A stretch of 22,898 nucleotides of DNA from JAICWY01 sp964531205 (GTDB taxonomy: Bacteria > Vulcanimicrobiota > Vulcanimicrobiia > Vulcanimicrobiales > Vulcanimicrobiaceae). How positions within the stretch are numbered: the stretch's first letter is position 1; each line of letters starts with the position of its first letter. The stretch is taken from contig CAZHGH010000050.1 of the NCBI GenBank assembly GCA_964531205.1, positions 1-22,898 of the forward strand, given 5' to 3'. Made by a program: the position numbers and the translations under genes. The notes beneath the pieces were generated by a model that had not been told where the DNA came from, searched no databases, and saw only the letters and a program-made list of their open reading frames with translations. Below, piece after piece: positions 1-6,637 of the stretch.

Positions 1-2
1 CG

Positions 3-1615
3 CGCACCGTTCGGGCCCCGCGCGGAAGCGAAATCTCTTGTAAGGGTTGGCCGCAAGAAGCCGCGCTCCGCATGCTTATGAACAACCTCGATCCCGATGT
101 GGCGGAACGCCCGCAAGATCTCGTCGTCTACGGAGGCAATGGACGCGCGGCGCGTTCGTGGCCGGCGTTCGATGCGATCGTCCGTACGCTCCAACGCTTG
201 AAGAACGACGAAACGCTGATCGTGCAAAGCGGCAAGCCTGTTGCAGTTTGGAAAACGCACACCCGCGCGCCGCGCGTATTGATTGCGAACTCGAATCTCG
301 TTCCGAAATGGGCGGACTGGAAGATCTTCCGCGAGCTGGAAGCGCAAGGGCTCACGATGTACGGCCAGATGACTGCGGGTTCGTGGATCTACATCGGCAC
401 GCAAGGCATCGTGCAAGGCACGTACGAGACTTTTGCGGAGCTGGCGCGACAGCATTTTGACGGAACGCTAAAAGGCCGCATCTGTTTAACCGCGGGTATA
501 GGCGGCATGGGCGGCGCGCAGCCGCTTGCGATCACGATGAACGAAGGCGTGGCGCTGGTGATCGACGTCGACCGGTCGCGCTTAGAACGCCGCCGCGACT
601 TACGCTATCTCGATGTGCTCGCAGAGTCGCGCGATGAAGCCCTGCAATTGGTTGAAGAAGCGCGTGTCGCCGGGAAGGCGCTCTCCGTCGGTTACGAAGG
701 TAATGCCGGACACGAGTTTCCTGCGCTCTTTGCCGCGGGGTTCCGGCCCGATGCCGTCACCGATCAAACGTCCGCGCACGACATGATCAACGGATACGTG
801 CCCATGGGCATGTCGCTCTTGGAGGCGGAGCATTTACGCAAGAGCCATCCTGAAGAGTACGAGCGACGCGCGTTCGAAACTGTCGCGAAGCACGTGCAGG
901 CGATGATCGATTTTCTCGACGCGGGCGCCATTGTATTCGATTACGGCAACAACATTCGCGCGATGGCGCAGCGCGCAGGCGTTACGCGCGCGTTCGATTT
1001 CCCCGGTTTCGTGCCGGCGTTTATCCGTCCGCTGTTTTGCAAAGGCAGCGGCCCGTTCCGGTTTGCTGCGCTCTCCGGCAATGCCGCGGATATTGCGCGC
1101 TGCGATGAGGAGTTGCTCAAACTCTTCCCGGAAGACGTGCATCTCCGCCGCTGGATTACGCTTGCGCGCGAACGCGTTGCGTTCCAAGGTTTGCCCGCAC
1201 GCATTTGCTGGCTCGGTTACGGCGATCGCGCGAAAGCAGGGCTGCGATTTAACGAAATGGTGGCTTCCGGCGAACTGAGCGCACCGGTAGTTATAGGCCG
1301 CGATCATCTCGATACAGGCAGCGTTGCTTCTCCGTACCGCGAAACCGAATCGATGAAGGACGGCAGCGATGCGATCGCGGATTGGCCGATCCTCAATGCG
1401 CTTCTCAATACAGCCGCGGGTGCGCACTGGGTTTCGTTCCATCACGGCGGCGGCGTAGGCATCGGCTATAGTTTGCACGCGGGCATGGTCGTGGTCGCCG
1501 ACGGCACCGACGATGCACGCGAACGCCTCGAATGCGTGCTTACGACGGACTGCGGTATGGGCGTTGTGCGTCACGCAGACGCTGGTTATGAACTCGCAAT
1601 CGAAACAGCTGATAG
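3..1615 (+). CDS. hutU: Urocanate hydratase (urocanase), partial at both ends
   Basis: Urocanase converts urocanate to imidazolone-propionate with tightly bound NAD+, the second step of histidine degradation in the cytosol. The reading frame is open from base 3, and the residues before the first ATG (72) read RAPRGSE, then CKGWPQEAALRMLMNNLDP, the conserved urocanase N-terminus. The gene therefore starts just before the window, not at 72. Other family landmarks are YGGNGRAARSW, QSGKP, GQMTAGSWIYIGTQG, LTAGIGGMGGAQP, DQTSAHD, FDYGNNIR, the RICWLGYG segment whose Cys (codon 1206-1208) matches the family's active-site Cys, and HHGGGVGIGYS. About 537 codons are visible against a usual length of about 550-560, so only about ten residues are missing at each end. 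The frame runs into an N gap at 1616. The next genes are hutI and hutF. Identification is very secure. Confidence 0.97.
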
Positions 1616-1715
1616 NNNNNNNNNNNNNNNNNNNNNNNNNNNNNNNNNNNNNNNNNNNNNNNNNNNNNNNNNNNNNNNNNNNNNNNNNNNNNNNNNNNNN
1701 NNNNNNNNNNNNNNN
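1616..1715. other. Assembly gap (100 N)
   Basis: Exactly 100 undetermined bases, the conventional placeholder for a scaffold join of unknown length. It removes the last codons of hutU and part of the hutU-hutI spacer. A hairpin-rich inverted repeat pair begins 18 bases after it. Such repeats often break short-read assemblies, so the gap may hold more copies (inference). Confidence 0.97.
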
Positions 1716-1733
1716 GATTGGCGGCTTTAAATT

Positions 1734-1814
1734 GTCATGGTGAGGTATCGAACCACCTTGAGCGCAGCGAACGCGCTCGCGTTCGCGAGTCGAAAGGCGA
1801 GCCCGCAGGGCTCG
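1734..1814 (+). repeat. Hairpin-rich repeat unit A (head, hairpin 1, linker, hairpin 2)
   Basis: This 81-base unit has four parts. A 30-base head (1734-1763) has core GTGAGGTATCGAAC and ends TTGAGC. Three bases follow, then hairpin 1 (1767-1786) with an 8-bp perfect stem, GCGAACGC/GCGTTCGC, and a GCTC loop. An 11-base linker contains GTCGAAA. Hairpin 2 (1798-1814) has a 7-bp perfect stem, CGAGCCC/GGGCTCG, and a GCA loop. An inverted partner with the same layout lies at 1829-1913. It contains no convincing ORF. It looks like a REP/BIME-type intergenic repeat, but I cannot assign a known family. Confidence 0.85.
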
Positions 1815-1828
1815 TAGGTTACATCGTC

Positions 1829-1913
1829 ACACGCTCTACGAGCGTGTCGTTTCGACAGCGCATCCGGCCTTGCCGAATGCTTTGCTCAACGTCGTTCGAT
1901 ACCTCACGATGAC
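1829..1913 (-). repeat. Hairpin-rich repeat unit B, inverted copy of unit A
   Basis: Read on the minus strand, this 85-base unit repeats the plan of unit A. The 30-base head (1913-1884) differs from A's at only three positions, all C/G swaps. Three bases follow, then hairpin 1 (1880-1860; 9 paired positions, one of them G-T on this strand, 3-base loop). A 12-base linker contains GTCGAAA. Hairpin 2 (1847-1829) has an 8-bp perfect stem, ACACGCTC/GAGCGTGT, with a 3-base loop. The stem sequences are unrelated to those of unit A but still pair. A 14-base spacer (1815-1828) separates the units. The outer end overlaps the hutI start codon at 1909. Confidence 0.85.
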
Positions 1914-3123
1914 GACAGTAGTCGTTCGGGCGAAAACAATCATAACGAATGCTAACGACGTAAGACAAAACGGCGTTACGTTTGACGGACTTGGAAGAAT
2001 CGATGATGGCGCAATAGCGTTCGAAGATGGGCGTGTCGCGTGGTGCGGCAGCGTAAATGAGATCCCGGAACGCTATCGCAACGCGGATCTGCATGAGTTT
2101 CCGGACTGCGTGCTCGTGCCCGGGTTTGTCGACGCGCATGCGCATCCGCTTTTTGCGGGAGATCGCGAGCCGGATTTCGCGGCAAGATTGCGTGGCGAGC
2201 CGCCAAAGCTTGGGATGCTGTACACCGTAGAGCAGACGCGCAAGGCGCTCGAGCATATCGAGCGCTTTTGGGATGCGGTTCGCAAGCGCTTGCACACGAT
2301 GCTCGCACACGGCACGACCACGCTGGAAACAAAAACGGGCTACGCGCTGCACGCGCCCGGCGAAATGGAACTGCTCACCATGATCGATCGGCACAAAGAC
2401 GAAGACGAGCTTCCGCATCTCGTTGCGACATTCTTAGGGGCGCACGCGTTGCCGCCGGAGTTTCGCAACGAAGTCGATTACGTCGACTACTTGATAGACC
2501 AATGCATGCCGGTCGCGAAAGCCCACGGTGCCGTGTACGCGGACGCCTTCTGTGAACCGGGATTCTTCTCACCGGAGCAAACCCGCCGCTATCTCGAATC
2601 GGCCCGTGCGCACGGACTGCGTCTGCGCGTTCACTGTGATGAGATGGCATACGGATCCGCTGCGCGCATGGCGGCGGAAGTCCAGGTCGACGCGGTGGAT
2701 CACTGCAATTACATCCACACGAACGACGTGGACGCCATCGTGCAGCGCAACATCGTTACCGTTGCGTGCCCTGCGACGATCAGTTATCTCGACCTGCCGC
2801 AACGCGCACCGGTTCGCGCGTTACTCGATCGCGGCGGCGCCGTCGCGTTGGCCAGCGACTACAATCCCGGAACGTCCCCGTGCTTCAACTTGCAAACGGT
2901 AGCGTATTTCGGACGCAAACTCTTCAAAATGAGCGCGGCAGAGGCGCTTTACGGCGTTACGGTGGCTGCGGCAAAGTCGCTGCGTACGGACGCAGGAACC
3001 TTGCACGCCGGAGCACGTGCAGACTGCGTTGCATTACAGATAGAATCGCCTGACGAGTTCGGCTGGCAATTCGGCGGCAATCTCGCTGCCGCAGTTTTTC
3101 GCAACGGAAAGCGTGCCGCGTGA
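1909..3123 (+). CDS. hutI: Imidazolonepropionase
   Basis: HutI hydrolyses 4-imidazolone-5-propionate to formimidoyl-glutamate, the third step of histidine degradation. It is a 404-residue cytosolic metal-dependent amidohydrolase, close to the usual family length. Visible metal-site residues are H77 and H79 in VDAHAHP, H242 in the VHCDE motif, H265 in VDHCNY and D317 in ASDYNPGTS; LFAGDRE and the TTLETKTGY segment also fit the family. I chose ATG 1909 (MTTVVVRAKT) because the homologous sequence begins there. The in-frame ATG at 1870 lies inside repeat unit B and would add 13 unrelated residues. No Shine-Dalgarno sequence precedes 1909, because the repeat arm occupies that space. The stop overlaps the hutF start by four bases (GTGA), indicating translational coupling. 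Confidence 0.95.
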   Translation: MTTVVVRAKTIITNANDVRQNGVTFDGLGRIDDGAIAFEDGRVAWCGSVNEIPERYRNADLHEFPDCVLVPGFVDAHAHPLFAGDREPDFAARLRGEPPKLGMLYTVEQTRKALEHIERFWDAVRKRLHTMLAHGTTTLETKTGYALHAPGEMELLTMIDRHKDEDELPHLVATFLGAHALPPEFRNEVDYVDYLIDQCMPVAKAHGAVYADAFCEPGFFSPEQTRRYLESARAHGLRLRVHCDEMAYGSAARMAAEVQVDAVDHCNYIHTNDVDAIVQRNIVTVACPATISYLDLPQRAPVRALLDRGGAVALASDYNPGTSPCFNLQTVAYFGRKLFKMSAAEALYGVTVAAAKSLRTDAGTLHAGARADCVALQIESPDEFGWQFGGNLAAAVFRNGKRAA

Positions 3124-4406
3124 CGACGATCGTAGAATGCGCGCGCGCGCTCGTCGATGGAGAAGAAGCTAAAGATTTTGCGTTTGCGGTCGAGGACGGA
3201 CGGATCGCGGCAATCGCTTCTGCGCGGGAACTCGAGCAGCGCTATCCGCGTAGCGATAGACGAAGGCATGGCGATGACGTTATCGTGGTACCCGGATTTA
3301 TCAACGGCCACAGCCACGCGTACCAAATCCTCATGCGCGGCTGGGCCGACGATTTGCCGTTTGCACGCTGGCGCAGCGACGCGCTCTACAAGATCGTGCC
3401 GCAGCTCACTCCCGATCAGATTTATTGGACGTTCCGTCTAGCTTTCGACGAAATGCTCGCAGGCGGCATCACCACTGTTGCGGAGTTCTTCTATTTGAAC
3501 GGCGCCGGAAACGCGCATGCGGAGCATGCAATTCGCGCTGCGCAAGACGCGGGAATACGGCTCGTCTTTGCACGGACGTGGATGGACGCGGATTACGCAC
3601 CCGAGGCTTTCCGCGAAAGTATCGACATCGCCGGCGATCGCACACTGGCCCTGATGAAAGCGTTTCCGGACGTGCACATCTGCGTTGCCCCGCATTCGCT
3701 GCATGCGGCATCTCCCGAAATGATTCGCGCGGCCGCCGAATTTGCACGCGAGTACGATTGCATGATGCACGTTCACGTGGCTGAGGCGCAGTATGAAGGC
3801 GCGCAAACGCTCGAGCGCTTCGGCGCTACCCCGATTTCCCTGCTGCAGCGTTTCAATGCACTCGACGAACGTACGGTAGCGATTCACGCGATTTATATCA
3901 CGAGTGAGGAAAAAGAGCTGCTCGCGCGCACAGGCGCGCGCGTGATTCACAATCCGATGACCAATCAGTATCTCGGCGACGGCATCTGCGATGTAACGGG
4001 ACTGCAGTCGCTCGGTGTTACGATGGGCTTGGGTACGGATGCGGACGTTCATCCGTCGTTGCTTGAAGAAATGCGTGCTGCGTCGCTGCTGCAAAAGGTG
4101 TCGCGGCTTGACGGCAGCGCGTTAGGAGCCCGTACGGCGCTCGAGCTCGGGACTTCGCAAGGCGCAGCAGCGCTGCGCGTGGATGCGGGCGCGTTGCGTG
4201 TGGGCGCGCATGCGGATTATATAACGATGGACGCGGCTGCTATCGATCCGTGGATCCCGGCGGCAAATCATGTCGTGTACCGGGCGGAGAACTCGTCGGT
4301 TCGGGAAACCTATGTAGCAGGCGTGCAAGTGCGCGTGCGCGAGCAGGGTGCGCCGCGAGAGGCGCTTCACGCTCTGGAATCGCTCGTACCTCAGCTCCAT
4401 CTCTAA
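3120..4406 (+). CDS. hutF: Amidohydrolase, probable formimidoylglutamate deiminase
   Basis: If HutF, this enzyme deaminates N-formimidoyl-glutamate to N-formyl-glutamate, the step after HutI in one branch of histidine degradation. It is a 428-residue member of the TRZ/ATZ and MTA/SAH-deaminase-like amidohydrolases. H64 and H66 (NGHSHAYQ), H219 (MHVHVAE), H256 (VAIHAIY) and D307 (LGTDADV) are the likely metal and catalytic residues. The APHSLHAASPE segment resembles HutF's typical PHSLRA stretch, and AEFFYL resembles HutF's VAEFHYL. NPMTNQYLGDG lies between the HutF and MTA-deaminase patterns. The GTG start overlaps hutI's stop (GTGA), so the operon position strongly favours HutF. An alternative is a related deaminase of unknown substrate. 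No hutG is visible. Confidence 0.7.
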   Translation: MTTIVECARALVDGEEAKDFAFAVEDGRIAAIASARELEQRYPRSDRRRHGDDVIVVPGFINGHSHAYQILMRGWADDLPFARWRSDALYKIVPQLTPDQIYWTFRLAFDEMLAGGITTVAEFFYLNGAGNAHAEHAIRAAQDAGIRLVFARTWMDADYAPEAFRESIDIAGDRTLALMKAFPDVHICVAPHSLHAASPEMIRAAAEFAREYDCMMHVHVAEAQYEGAQTLERFGATPISLLQRFNALDERTVAIHAIYITSEEKELLARTGARVIHNPMTNQYLGDGICDVTGLQSLGVTMGLGTDADVHPSLLEEMRAASLLQKVSRLDGSALGARTALELGTSQGAAALRVDAGALRVGAHADYITMDAAAIDPWIPAANHVVYRAENSSVRETYVAGVQVRVREQGAPREALHALESLVPQLHL

Positions 4407-4417
4407 AGGAGGCTACG

Positions 4418-4741
4418 ATGAAACTCCGAGTTGTCATGTTGGCAGCGTTGGCGCTATCGCTCGTTGCATGCGGAGGCGGACGCAAAGCTTCGACGACGGC
4501 AGCAAGCCCTGTTGCATCTCCCGCAAGCGCGATGTACAAGCATGCTAAAACCGCAGGCGTCACAGGAACCGCGCAGCCGGTGCCGTCAATGAATTGCGGT
4601 GGGAGCGAACCGGTGTGGGTGAACGAACGTTCGCACGTGTTTCATCTCGCGGGCGATCCGTATTATGGCCGCACGAAGCACGGAAAATATATGTGCGAGC
4701 GCGATGCGGCCAAAGCCGGGTACCGGCCGTCGAAGACGTGA
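4418..4741 (+). CDS. Small lipoprotein with a C-terminal sunset-like domain
   Basis: A 107-residue predicted lipoprotein. ATG 4418 is preceded by a strong Shine-Dalgarno sequence, AAAGGAGG, five bases upstream, so I reject a longer in-frame start at 4250 inside hutF. The N-terminus is a type II signal peptide with lipobox LVAC (lipidated Cys at residue 18), followed by a Ser/Ala/Thr-rich linker. The C-terminal 45 residues (VWVNERSHVFHLAGD, then YYGRTKHGKYM) match the pattern of small sunset-domain proteins (WVN..S.VYH..GD..YG.TK.GKYM.E..A...GYR), whose function is poorly known. Two non-lipid cysteines (in MNCGGS and YMCERD) could form a disulfide. It starts 11 bases after hutF's stop and is probably cotranscribed, although a link with histidine use is not obvious. 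Confidence 0.8.
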   Translation: MKLRVVMLAALALSLVACGGGRKASTTAASPVASPASAMYKHAKTAGVTGTAQPVPSMNCGGSEPVWVNERSHVFHLAGDPYYGRTKHGKYMCERDAAKAGYRPSKT

Positions 4742-4753
4742 TTCATCAAAATT

Positions 4754-4786
4754 GAAGTGGGCCGAACGTTACGCGCGGCCCACTTC
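4754..4786. terminator. Hairpin terminator between convergent genes
   Basis: An 11-bp perfect stem (GAAGTGGGCCG at 4754-4764 with CGGCCCACTTC at 4776-4786) and an 11-base loop lie between the lipoprotein gene (+) and the serine hydrolase gene (-). On the minus strand the stem is followed directly by AATTTT, a short U-tract, suiting termination of the hydrolase transcript. On the plus strand the nearest T-run (4803-4807) is about 16 bases away, so function for the hut transcript is less certain. Confidence 0.75.
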
Positions 4787-4815
4787 GTCTCTGCCCACGG
4801 CCGTTTTTCTACCCA

Positions 4816-5610
4816 TCACAAAAACGATCGTAACGTGCGCATAAATGGCGCAAATTTTGCGTTGTTACCATCGTCAGATTCCATACCTGTATAGACAACG
4901 ATGATGTACGAGGCGCCTTGCGCAGTTTGCAAAATGCCGCCGTCATGCGTCACTTCATCGGTATCACCCGTTTTATGTGCAAAGCGATCGCCAGGTTGTA
5001 ATCCCGGCGAAAGCTTATTGTTCCATTCCTGACATTCCAGCGTTTCGCGAAGTGCGCGAGCAAACGGCACGCGCTCCCGTGCGATCATTTCAAAGAGTTT
5101 TGCTGCGTCGCTCGGAGGGTGGGTATTTCGATTCACGCCGTTCCATTCGGGGTCGTGAATTAATGGAAGACTGCCTGAGAGCTTGCGATAGAATGCAGTC
5201 TTCGTAAGTCCGAAGCGTTGTTGCACGACGTTCGTTGCACGCTCGCGCCCCAGAATGTCGTAGAGCATATTCGTCGCGACGTTATCGGAGCGCGTGATCA
5301 TCAAATGAATCAGCTCGCTCAGCGGCGAGCGGTAGCCCGGCTGCAAAGGCGACGGCATGTCGTTCAACGTCATGTTGGCCTGTGTTACCTCGAACGAATC
5401 CGTCTGCGCCAGTTCACCGTCATCGATCGCGGCGTACGCCGCGAGGGCAAGCGGCGTCTTAATCATGCTAGCCGGATAGAAGGCGCTATCGGGCTCCAGT
5501 GCTAGATCGATGCCGCCGTCAAGGCTCTTCAGCACCACGGCAAAAGGGCGGATGCCGGCTTGTTGGGCCGCACCGCCGAGCGTTTCCGCCGTCAAAATGG
5601 TCGATGGCAT
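4816..5610 (-). CDS. Class A beta-lactamase-like serine hydrolase
   Basis: A 264-residue protein with three motifs of the penicillin-binding/class A beta-lactamase fold: S48-M-I-K51 (nucleophile and base), S108-D-N110 and K213-T-G215. The expected E-x-x-L-N omega-loop motif (Glu166 of class A enzymes, needed for deacylation) is not evident. The equivalent stretch reads HDPEWNGVN followed by RNTHPPSD, like the beta-lactamase2 (PF13354) proteins of unproven beta-lactamase activity. No signal peptide or lipobox is seen. I chose ATG 5610 (MPSTIL, with GGAAAG upstream). A TTG at 5667 would add 19 residues encoded across the palindrome region. The gene is divergent from the efflux operon and ends at the hairpin at 4754-4786. 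True beta-lactamase, a peptidase/esterase or a penicillin-binding protein relative are all possible. Confidence 0.85.
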   Translation of the reverse strand: MPSTILTAETLGGAAQQAGIRPFAVVLKSLDGGIDLALEPDSAFYPASMIKTPLALAAYAAIDDGELAQTDSFEVTQANMTLNDMPSPLQPGYRSPLSELIHLMITRSDNVATNMLYDILGRERATNVVQQRFGLTKTAFYRKLSGSLPLIHDPEWNGVNRNTHPPSDAAKLFEMIARERVPFARALRETLECQEWNNKLSPGLQPGDRFAHKTGDTDEVTHDGGILQTAQGASYIIVVYTGMESDDGNNAKFAPFMRTLRSFL

Positions 5611-5648
5611 CGCCCGGGCTTTCCGGCATACGCAAACCGCGGCCTGCG

Positions 5649-5662
5649 TGTAAGTACTTGCA
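5649..5662. promoter_or_regulatory. Imperfect palindrome, candidate operator 1
   Basis: TGTAAGTACTTGCA is a 14-bp palindrome with one mismatched pair. Its half-site TGCAAGT is the same as in the perfect palindrome centred 45 bp away. It overlaps the possible -35 box of the efflux operon and lies about 40 bp upstream of the hydrolase start. Binding by the operon's TetR protein is inferred. Confidence 0.5.
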
Positions 5663-5686
5663 TTCAACGGTCTCCTGTGGTACTAT
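5659..5686 (+). promoter_or_regulatory. Possible promoter of the STAS-efflux operon
   Basis: A weak sigma70-like pair: TTGCAT at 5659-5664 (3/6) and TACTAT at 5681-5686 (4/6), 16 bases apart. It would start transcription near 5693, inside the perfect palindrome, so a protein bound there would block it. The match is poor, and the box consensus used by this organism is unknown. Confidence 0.25.
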
Positions 5687-5690
5687 TCGC

Positions 5691-5710
5691 GTGCAAGTAC
5701 GTACTTGCAC
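5691..5710. promoter_or_regulatory. 20-bp perfect palindrome, candidate operator 2
   Basis: GTGCAAGTACGTACTTGCAC reads identically on both strands. It ends eight bases before the first ATG of the STAS gene, in the only divergent intergenic region of this locus. TetR-family proteins usually bind palindromes of this size at their own operon promoter, and the third gene of the operon encodes one. The link is inferred from position. Confidence 0.65.
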
Positions 5711-5718
5711 TCATTAAA

Positions 5719-6003
5719 ATGATGATGCAAACACAGATTTTTCCGTATCGCGACTCTCAGCCCGGCGCCCTCGCCGTGCTTCAAGCCTCGCTCCTGACGG
5801 CCGTGGAGCGCGGACGCCGGGTAATGCTCGACCTCGACCACATGCCGGTCCTCGACAACCCCGCACTGCGTGGGCTCATTACGCTCTTACGCCGCGTGCG
5901 AGCCGCCGGTGGCGAGCTCGTGCTCTGCGTTACGCGTCCCGACCTGCGCTCCGTGCTTTCCCTCACCGCGCTGGACCGCGTATTTGAGGTTGCCGCATGC
6001 TAG
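5719..6003 (+). CDS. STAS-domain protein (anti-sigma factor antagonist-like)
   Basis: A 94-residue single-domain STAS protein. It shows the family pattern of a beta strand (VMLDLD), the turn LDNPALRGL, a helix (ITLLRRVRAAGG), a strand (ELVLCV) and the ending LSLTALDRVFEV. STAS proteins such as SpoIIAA bind anti-sigma kinases and are switched by phosphorylation of Ser in a D-S-S-G motif. Here the motif is D46-N47-P48, so the phosphorylatable Ser is missing. This suggests a constitutive or purely structural partner, or a toluene-tolerance/Mla-type STAS role. Three consecutive ATGs (5719, 5722, 5725) make the exact start uncertain, and no clear Shine-Dalgarno sequence is present. The gene overlaps the next by seven bases. 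Confidence 0.8.
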   Translation: MMMQTQIFPYRDSQPGALAVLQASLLTAVERGRRVMLDLDHMPVLDNPALRGLITLLRRVRAAGGELVLCVTRPDLRSVLSLTALDRVFEVAAC

Positions 6004-6635
6004 CCGCTATTTTTGCTGGGCTGCTCGCGGTAATCGTGCCGCAGCCCTCACCGGCCGCGCTCGACGTACACACGATCGTCACCCGCATCGAGCGCCGTAA
6101 TTCGGCGCTGCAGACGTATCAAGCTCGCGTTCACGTCGACACGCGTATGTTGACGTTCCCCTGGCTCGCGCCGAAGCTCGACGGCACCGCTTATTACAAA
6201 AATCCCGATAAATTCGAAGTTGTTTTCGATCGGATGCCGTCATATGCTAAAGGCTTCGACAAGTTCTTCGGCGACGTCGATCAACCGTCGGCCTGGCAAC
6301 GCGAATGGAACATCTCCTATCTGGGCGAGCAAAACATCGATGGGCAGTCTGAGTTGGCGTTGCGCATGACCAAGAAAATTCGCAGCGACCAGATTACGGA
6401 CAGCATCGCCTATGTCGATCCGTCGACGTATCAGGTCATTCGGATGGATTGGCACTATACGAACGGCGGTACGATCGTTATGACGCAGACCTACAAAGAT
6501 GAGGGACCGTACAGCGTGCTGGCCACGCGGCATGTCGACGTGCGAATTCCCCGCGTACATGCCGTCGCCAATGCGACCTATGCCGAATACCAAACGAACG
6601 TTGCCGTGAGCGACGCCGTTTTCGCCAAGAAATAA
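5997..6635 (+). CDS. LolA-like secreted protein
   Basis: A 212-residue protein with an N-terminal hydrophobic signal segment (LAAIFAGLLAVIVP) followed by a mature part that begins with a LolA-like pattern (IVTRIERRNSALQTYQARVHV). The body has alternating strands and the family-type motif of a fitted sugar/lipid carrier (KNPDKFEVVFD, later YVDPSTYQVIRMDW), as in outer-membrane lipoprotein-sorting proteins. It probably works in the periplasm, carrying or sensing a lipid-like ligand. Its start lies inside the STAS gene (seven-base overlap) and its stop is two bases before tetR, so it belongs to the efflux operon. Similarity to LolA is by fold pattern only. The family is broad, and a specific role in lipoprotein transport is unproven. 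Confidence 0.65.
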   Translation: MLAAIFAGLLAVIVPQPSPAALDVHTIVTRIERRNSALQTYQARVHVDTRMLTFPWLAPKLDGTAYYKNPDKFEVVFDRMPSYAKGFDKFFGDVDQPSAWQREWNISYLGEQNIDGQSELALRMTKKIRSDQITDSIAYVDPSTYQVIRMDWHYTNGGTIVMTQTYKDEGPYSVLATRHVDVRIPRVHAVANATYAEYQTNVAVSDAVFAKK

Positions 6636-6637
6636 CT

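Noticed and set aside
72..74. ATG 72 as the urocanase start
   Set aside because: The frame is open to base 3 and encodes conserved urocanase sequence upstream of this ATG, so the gene begins before the window.
47..460. + strand ORF of 137 residues at the window start
   Set aside because: It overlaps hutU in another frame and has an Arg/Ala-rich composition typical of a shadow frame.
1870..1908. Upstream ATG extension of hutI
   Set aside because: These 13 codons lie in repeat unit B and do not resemble the HutI N-terminus.
1819..2418. Minus-strand 199-residue ORF across the repeat and hutI
   Set aside because: Antisense shadow of hutI running into the repeat, with no recognisable domain.
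4250..4417. Long N-terminal extension of the lipoprotein
   Set aside because: It lies inside hutF. The strong Shine-Dalgarno sequence and the signal peptide both point to ATG 4418.
5560..5718. N-terminal extension of the STAS protein
   Set aside because: It overlaps the hydrolase gene and the palindromes. The STAS fold begins only after the ATG triplet at 5719.
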